Shown here: piece after piece, positions 13,601-22,600 of the stretch
Numbering within the stretch: position 1 is the stretch's first letter
How the letters are laid out: the number at the start of each line of letters is the position of its first letter
DNA from: Rhodococcus sp. KRD197
GTDB lineage: Bacteria > Actinomycetota > Actinomycetes > Mycobacteriales > Mycobacteriaceae
Assembly: GCF_017168235.1 (NCBI RefSeq)
Contig: NZ_JABFAO010000009.1
Coordinates: forward strand, 62,001-126,000
Reading direction: 5' to 3'
Length of the DNA: 64,000 bases
Position numbers and translations under genes: made by a program
The notes under the pieces: generated by a model
What the model saw: only the letters and a program-made list of their open reading frames with translations
Database searches by the model: none
What the model was told of the DNA's origin: nothing

Positions 13601-16600
13601 CTGCGGTGGCGGTGGCCATCGATCGATCGATCGACTTGTTCGTCGGTGTCTACGCCGTGCTGGAGGCGGGCGGACACTATGTGCCGATCGATCTCGACCA
13701 TCCGGCCGATCGCGTGCACGACATCCTCGTCGACTCCGGTGCGGTGCTGGGTCTCACGGCCCAACCGGTGGCCTCGGTCCTCCCGCGGACGGTGTCGTGG
13801 CTGACGGTGGACGACCTCGAGGGAAGTGCCGCCTCACGCCCGTCACCTGCTCGGCCCGGCCACCTCGCCTACGTGCTCTTCACATCCGGTTCCACCGGCC
13901 GGCCGAAGGGAGTGGGCATCACGCATGCCTCGGTGACAAACCAACTGCGCTGGCGGCGAGACTATTTGGGGCTCGGGGCTGACGACGTCGTGCTCCACAA
14001 GACACCGATTACGTTCGACGTTTCGGTATGGGAACTGTTTCTGCCGCTACAGGTGGGTGCGCGGATAGTCGTTGCCGAACCGGATGCTCACCGCGACGCC
14101 GCCGCACTCGTCGACCTTGTTCGCGCGCAGAGAATCAGCGTGGCTCACTTCGTTCCCTCGATGCTCTCGGTCTTCGTCGACGAACCCGCGGTGTCGTCGT
14201 GCCGGTCGCTGCGTCACATTCTCGCGTCCGGGGAGGAGTTGACGCCGGAGGTTGCACGTCGGACCGAATTGGCCACCGGTGCCATCGTTCATAACCTCTA
14301 CGGCCCCACCGAAGCCGCCATAGACGTCACAGCCCATCGAGTCACGTCAGTGGACTCCACGGTCGTCGGCATCGGCCGGCCGGTGTGGAACACCGCCGCC
14401 CATGTCCTCGACGACCGGCTACGGCCCACTCCGATCGGCGTCTGCGGAGAGTTGTACCTCACCGGAATTCAGCTTGCGCGCGGCTACGCAGGCCGTAGCG
14501 CTCTCACCGCCGAACGCTTCGTCGCCGCCGCCGACGGCCGGCGTCGGTACCGAACGGGAGACCTGGCTCGCTGGACTGATGCTGGTGAACTGGAGTTTCT
14601 GGGCCGCAGAGACTTCCAGGTCAAGCTACGGGGACAACGTATCGAACTCGGTGAGATCGACGCCGCTCTGCGCGCGCATCACGCGGTCGAGCGCGCGGTG
14701 ACCATCGTGCGAGACGGGGCGCTCGTCGCCTACGTCACCGGGGTACGCGTAGACACCCGTGACGTCGCCGAGTCGGTGGCACGACGCGTTCCCCGCTACA
14801 TGGTTCCCAGCAGAATCGTCGTACTCGACGCAATGCCCGTCACGGAGTCGGGGAAGCTCGACAGGAACGCGCTGCCGACTCCCGCAGCAACCCTCACCGA
14901 CTACCGTCCTCCGGTCACGCCGACGGAGCGCGCTGTGGCGAGTGCATTCGGCAGGGTACTCGACCTCACGGAACCGGTGGGCCGCGACGACGACTTCTTC
15001 GGACTCGGCGGACACTCCATCGGCGCAATGCAGCTCGTTTCACAGCTACGAACCGTGCTCGACATCGACCTTTCGGTGCGTGCGGTGTTCGACTCGCCGA
15101 CGGTTCAGCTGCTCGCTCGGACCGCCGACGAGCACTCGGAGGCACCGACGGGTCGCGCGCTGGTTCCGATGGTGCGACCGGATCCGATCCCACTGTCCTT
15201 CGCGCAGCAGCGGATGTGGTTCGTCGAGCGGCTCGGCGGCACGGGGTCGGGTTACGTCATGCCGATCGCCCTGCGGCTGGAGGGGACCCTCGACATACCT
15301 GCCCTGGAGGCGGCGCTGCGTGACGTGATCGAGCGTCACGAAGTTCTGCGCACGATCTACCCGGCAGTCGACGGTGTTCCCCGTCAGCTGATTCTGTCGG
15401 TGGACGAGGTGCCGCTCGAGGTGGCGGTGCACGACGGACCGGTCGATACCGCAGCGGTGACCGAGCGCATCGACATCACCACGCACGCCCCGGTACGCGT
15501 GCACCTCCATCGTCTGTCGGGTCGCTCCGACGGCGAGGCTCACGATCTGGTTCTCGTTCTGCACCACATCGCCGCCGACGGCTGGTCGATGGCACCGCTC
15601 ACTCGCGACCTCGTCACTGCCTACGCCGCCCGCACGCACGGCGGCGCACCGTCGTTCGCGCCACTACCCGTGCAGTACGCCGATTTCGCACTGTGGCAAC
15701 GAGAGCGGGCCACCCTTGCGGCCGGCGACCTCACGTACTGGCGCGAGCGACTCTCGGACATGGCCGACGCGTTGGACCTTCCCACCGACCGACCGCGGCG
15801 ACTCGAACCGACCGGCAACAGCGATCGAGTGGCCTTCACCATCGACACAGACACCACCTCATCGCTACGCGCCGTGGCCACCGAGCACCGCGCGACGCTG
15901 TTCATGCTGGCACACAGTGCCTTCGCGGCTGTGCTGTCACGCTGGACCGGGGAGGACGACATTGCGGTCGGTACTCCGATCGCCGGACGATCCGAGTCTG
16001 CCCTCGACGATCTGGTCGGAATGTTCGTCAACACCCTCGTGCTGCGTACCTCCGTCGACATCGGGTCCACGTTCACAGAGTTGCTGAGCATCGGACGCGA
16101 CACCGCACTCGACGCCTACGCTCATTCGGAGCTTCCGTTCGAGCGTCTCGTCGACGAACTCGACGTCGATCGCACCCGCGCGCGTCACCCCCTCGTTCAT
16201 GTGATGATCGCCTTCCAGAACACCGCCGCACCGTCGCTGGGGGCCCCGGGGCTGACCATCACACCGACGGAAATCGGCAGTCCTGCCGCTCATTTCGATC
16301 TCATGGTCGAGATTTCCGAGACGGGTGGAACCCTGGCCGCATCCCTGACGTACGCCACCGATCTCTTCGACCGTGTGAGCGCTGAACGGCTGGTGGATCA
16401 CTATCGCCGCGTGTTGATCGCGGTGGCTGCAGACCCCACGGTGATCGTCGGCGACATACCACTGAGTGGCCCGCACCCCGAGTGCACCGGCCAACCGGCG
16501 GCACAGCCGATGACGTTGCGCGACATTTTCGCCGACGCCGTAGCAGCGCGTCCGTCGGCACCCGCAGTCGTGTTCGAGAACGTCACGCTGTCTTATACCG

Positions 16601-19600
16601 AACTGGACGAACGATCCGATGTGCTCGCCGGGGCGTTGACGGATCGGGGAGCGGGACCCGACCAGGTCATTGTCCTGGCACTGCCGCGATCGCTGGACCT
16701 CATCGTGGCCCTCTGGGCCGTGGCCAAGACTGGGGCCGCATTCCTGCCCGTCGATCCCACGCACCCGACGATGCGAATCGCCCACATTCTCGCCGAATCC
16801 TCGGCCCTCCTGGGGATCGCTGACGCGGCGAGCCAGGCCACCCTGCCGCCGCACCGCTGGATCGACATCGACGCGTTGGCGGGTGGGACTGCCGCCACAT
16901 CTGCCACCGCCGCATTCGCCACCGCGGCACCGCTGCAGGTGGATCACCTTGCGTACGTCATCTACACCTCGGGATCGACGGGCCGACCCAAAGGCGTCGC
17001 CGTCACTCATCGCGGATTGCACAACACGCTGATCGATCGCCGTGAGCGGATACGTGACGGGGCTGGGGGAGGGGCGCAGGCTCGCATTCTCGCCGTGTCC
17101 TCGCCCACCTTCGACGCGTTCGTCGGTGAGCTACTCATCGCGGTCGCCCTACGCGCACCGTTGATCGTGTCACCTCCGGATGTCTTCGGCGGTGATTCGC
17201 TCGCGGCGTTGATCCGCACGCATCGCGTGACGCATGCGATGCTCACACCTCGCGCTCTCGAGACTCTGAATCCGCGCGCGCACAACGATCTTCGAGTCGT
17301 GATCAGCGTGGGCGAGGCCTGCCCGCCCGAACTTGCGGAAATCTGGTCATCGACGCATGCCATGTTCAACGAGTACGGGCCGACCGAGACCACGGTCTGG
17401 GTCACGTCCGCTGGTCCGTTGGTACCTGGCGACGCGGTTACCATCGGCCGGCCGCTGCGCGGCGTGCAGGCGCACGTCCTCGACTCTCGGTTGGTTCCGG
17501 TCCCGGTTGGGGTGACCGGCGAGCTCTACCTCACCGGTGATCAACTCGCCCGCGGATACATCGGCCGGCCCACCTCGACCAGCGAACGATTCGTCGCCGC
17601 ACCGGGCGGGGTCAGGATGTACCGCACCGGCGACCTCGTTCGCTGGAACAACGACGGCAACCTGCTCTATCTGGGGCGAAGCGACTTCCAGGTCAAGTTG
17701 CGCGGCCTGCGCATCGAGCTAGGCGAGATCGACAGGGCCCTACGCCGCGATCCGGCGGTATACCAAGCCGTCACGGTCGTGGTGGCCAAGCAACTCGTCT
17801 CCTATGTCGTGGGAAACGATGTGGACACCGACCGTCTGACCGCGTCGCTGGCCACTGCGTTGCCTCGTTACATGGTTCCCTCCCGGATCATCGAACTACC
17901 GGCACTGCCGATGACCACGTCCGGAAAACTCGATCGCAGAGCGCTCCCCGATCCCGCGCCCCTGCCCACCACGTTCCGGGCTCCGACGACCGAGGCCGAA
18001 GGAACGGTCGCCAAGTGTTTCTCGGACGTGCTCGGCATCGCGGGTTCCATCGGACTCGACGACGACTTCTTCGATCTCGGCGGAAACTCGCTCAGTGCGA
18101 CAAGATTGGCATCACACCTGGGTGCTGCTCTCGGGTCGGACGTTCCGGTCAGGGTCGTCTTCGATGCGCCCCGAGTGGTGGACCTGGCGCGGGCCGTGGT
18201 CGCGTCGACCGGCCGGAAGAGAAGAATCACGCCGACCTCCATCCCGCGCCCGGACCCGGTTCCCTTGTCGTTTTCGCAGCATCGGATGTGGTTCCTGAAC
18301 CGATTCGACCCCAGCGCAGGCACATACGTGATTCCCCTCGCTCTGCGGCTGACCGGTGAGTTGGACGTCGATTCACTGGAGCTGGCCCTCCACGATGTCG
18401 TCGACCGTCACGAGGTACTCCGCACCGTCTACCCGGAGTGCGGCGAATCTCCCCGGCAACTCGTCCGCTCGGCAGAGCACGTCCCTCGACCTCTCAGGCG
18501 AGTCGGGCAGGATCCCCTCGACGTGATCGATGAGTTGACGGCCACGCCGTTCGACGTCCGCTCGGATGCACCCATCCGCACTGCCGTCGTGGAGATCGAT
18601 CGCACACGGCACGTTCTGGTCGTCGTTCTGCACCATATCGCCGCAGACGGCTGGTCACTGGCGCCGCTGACGCGCGATATCGTCACGGCCTACAGCACCC
18701 GCAGAACGGGCACCCCGCCCTACTCGGCACCGCTACCGATTCAGTACGCCGACTTCGCTGTGTGGCAACGCGAGACGCTCGGTGATCCTGGCGATCCGCA
18801 GTCCGTTCTCGGCACGCAGCTCGGCTACTGGCGCAGCAGACTCGCGGGGCTGGAACCGGAGCTCGACCTGCCGACGGATCGTCCACGCCCGCCTGAACCG
18901 TCGTTCACCGGCGACCGCGTACACCTCGACATCGACGCCGACACCACTGCCGCCCTGCGTGATCTGGCCGCAGCGCATCACGCGACGCTGTTCATGGTGG
19001 TGCGGGCCGCGTTTGCACTGGCTCTCTCGCGCTGGTCAGGCACCACCGACATCGCCGTCGGGACGGCCGTGGCCGGACGCACCCAACCGGAGCTCGACGA
19101 CCTGGTCGGAATGTTCGTCAATACCGTAGTCCTGCGCACCACAGTCGACGACACGGAGTCGTTCGATTCCCTGTTGGAGGACAGTCGGACCGACACACTG
19201 ACCGCCTTCGAGCATGCGGACCTCCCATTCGAGGTCCTCGTCGAGGCGGTGGAGACTCGCCGCAACAGCAATCGGCACCCCCTCGTGCAAGTGATGCTGG
19301 CGTTCCAGAACACCACTGCGCCGACACTCGACGTCGTCGGCCTCACCGCCCTGCCGCTCGACACCGGTAGTGCGCCTGCGGTCTTCGATCTCGTTCTCGA
19401 TCTCGTCGATCAGCAGTCCGGTGCGCTCGAAGGATCTGTGACCTACGCGACCGATCTCTTCGACCGGTCAACCGCCCAGCGGTTCGTCACGCTCCTGCTC
19501 CGCATCGTGACCGCAGTTGCGCAGAAGCCGTCCATGCCGATGTGTGACATCGATGTGTCCACGGCCCAGGAACTATCCGACCTGCTCGGGCGTACGGGTG

Positions 19601-22600
19601 GGCCATCTGTGGAACCGATGACATTGCGCGACATGCTCACCCACGTCGTCGAAACGAATCCAAACGGTCCTGCCGTCGTCGCGGGTGAGCTCACACTCAC
19701 CTACGCCGAACTCGATGCCCGCTCGACTCGCCTCGCGCACGTACTGATGGTGCGCGGAGCCGGTCCGGAGACCGTCGTCGCTCTCGCACTGGCTCGATCC
19801 GTGGACTACATCGTCGCACTGTGGGCCGTAACCAAAACCGGGTCCGCGTTCGTACCCCTCGACCCCACCCATCCGGCCGATCGGGTGCGCCACATACTCA
19901 CCGAGACGGGCGCTGTTCTGGGAGTTGCGATCTCCGGCTCGGATCTGCCGGAGCACAACTGGATTCGGCTGGACGCGGTGGACGAGACGGGCGCCGCCGC
20001 GTTGCCCGACGCGGTACACGTCGACCAGCTTGCCTACGTCATCTATACCTCCGGATCGACCGGACGACCGAAGGGTGTCGCTGTCACCCATCGGGGCCTG
20101 CACAACAGTCTGATCGACCTGCGGAGGCGGCTCCCGCGCGGTGACGACGCCCGCGTGCTCGCCGTGTCGTCGCCCACATTCGACGCCTCGATCGGGGAAA
20201 TCCTCGTCGCCCTGGCGTTGTCCGCACCCCTGGTGATCGCACCGCCGATGGTGTTCGGCGGCGACCCCCTCTCGATGCTTCTCCGCGCGGAGGCCGTCAC
20301 ACACGCCATGCTCACCCCGCGCGCTCTCGAAACCCTGGACCCTGCCGCGCACAACGCGCTTCGGGTGGTCCTCAGCGTGGGTGAACAATGCCCGCCCGAA
20401 TTGGCCGCGGCCTGGGCTCCGGGGCGTGCGATGTTCAACGAGTACGGACCCAGCGAGACCACCATCTGGGCATCCTCGGCCGGGCCTCTCGTGCCGTCGG
20501 GCCCGATCACCATCGGACGCCCGGTGCGCGGAGTGACGGCGTGGGTGCTCGATCGGCGTCTGAACCCGGTTCCGGTCGGGGTGACGGGCGAGCTGTATCT
20601 TTGCGGGGATCAGCTCGGTCGCGGGTACATCGGCGCCCCGGCACTGACCGCGGACCGTTTCGTCGCCGGGCTGTCCTTCGCCGCCGCCGGCACGCGCATG
20701 TACCGAACGGGCGACCTCGTTCGCTGGACCGACGACGGCAACCTGAAGTACCTGGGCCGAAGTGATTTCCAGGTCAAGCTCCGTGGCCTACGTATCGAAC
20801 TCGGTGAGATCGACAGTGTCCTGCGCTCCGACGAGTCGGTGCGCCACTGCGTCACCGTGGTCCGAGACGATCATTTGATCTCCTATGTCGTCGGCCGCGA
20901 GGTCGATATCGATGTCTTGTCGTCGGTCGCGGCAGCACGACTGCCGCGGTACATGGTGCCGACGCAGATCGTCGTCTTGGATGAGCTTCCGACGACCACC
21001 TCGGGCAAACTCGATCGCCGCGCATTGCCTGAGGTGGCCTTCGCGCCCAACCGGTTCGTCGAACCCGTTTCGCCGACAGAGAAGGCGGTGGCCGACGCGA
21101 TCGCCGATGTTCTCGCGATCGATGTCGACCGAATCGGCCTGCACGACAACTTCTTTTCTCTCGGCGGCAATTCCTTGTCCGCTACGCGCGTGGTGTCGCG
21201 CCTGGGCGCGACACAGGGAGTCGACGTGCCCTTGCGTGCGTTCTTCGGTGCTGCCGATCTGGCCGAGCTCGCCGCAGTCATCGAGACGAGTCCGTCGACC
21301 GCACGGGTTCCGTTGGTTCCCGCGCCGCGGCCGGAGCATCCGCCGTTGTCGTTCGCGCAGCAGCGCATGTGGTTCGTCAACCGATTCGACGATGGTGCTT
21401 CGAGTTACACCATCCCACTCGCGCTTCGCCTGGTCGGCGATCTCGACGTCGGCGCACTCTTGGGCGCAATCGGCGACACCGTCGCGCGTCACGAGGTGTT
21501 GCGGACCGTGTACCCCGATCGATCCGGCGAGCCATTCCAGAAGGTGCTCGAACCGTCTGAGATCACGGTCCCCACGACCGCCGTCACCCCGGACGACGTC
21601 GACGCTGCGATCGCCGACTGCGCCTGCGCGGCATTCGACGTCACCACCGACGTGCCGCTGCGCGCGAGCCTTCTGAACTGTGGTCCGGAGGACCACATCC
21701 TGGTGATCGTGGTGCACCACATCGCCGCGGACGGCTGGTCGATGTCCCCTTTGGCCCGCGACGTGATCACCTTCTATCGGGCGCGCGCCGCCAACGCCCT
21801 GCCGGATCTCGCACCGCTGCCACTGCAGTACGCAGACTTCGCGCTGTGGCAGCGCCGCGTCCTGGGCGATCAGGGCGACCCGCACTCACAGCTCTCGCGT
21901 GACCTCGAGTACTGGACCACACGACTCGCCGGTGTGCCCGACGTCCTCGACCTTCCCACGGACCGGCCCCGACGCGACCGCCCCACACACCGGAGTGGCC
22001 GCGTTCCACTGAGGTTGGGAAGCGAACTCACGACCGCGCTCCGACGCTTCGCCGAACGCGCTGACGCAACGCTGTTCATGGTCGTCCACTCCGCGCTGGC
22101 CGTCACACTCGCCCGGTGGTCGGGAGCCACCGACATCGTCGTGGGGAGTCCGACGGCAGGACGAGGCGACGCTGCACTCGACGACCTGGTGGGCATGTTC
22201 GTCGGAACGGTGGCGCTGCGCACCGTTGTCGATCCGGCGCAGCCGTTCTCGGCGCTCCTGGAACGCTCGCGCCGAACCACTCTCGACGATCTCGCCCACG
22301 CCGACGTGCCGTTCGAGCAGGTGGTGGATGCACTCGACCCGGCTCGTCACACCGATCGTCACCCGGTCTTCCAAGTGATGCTCGCGTTCCAGAACAACGT
22401 CGCACCCGAACTCGAACTGCCCGGTCTCACCGTGACGCCGGTGGCGGCCGACACCGGCCTCACGCAGTTCGATCTCACCGTCGAGCTGAGCGAACAGCAG
22501 GGTGCCGATGCGTTGGACGGTGCACTGACCTATGCGCTCGACCTCTTCGACGCCGCTACGGTCGAGCGTTTCGCGAGCCACCTCGTGTCGGTCCTGTCCT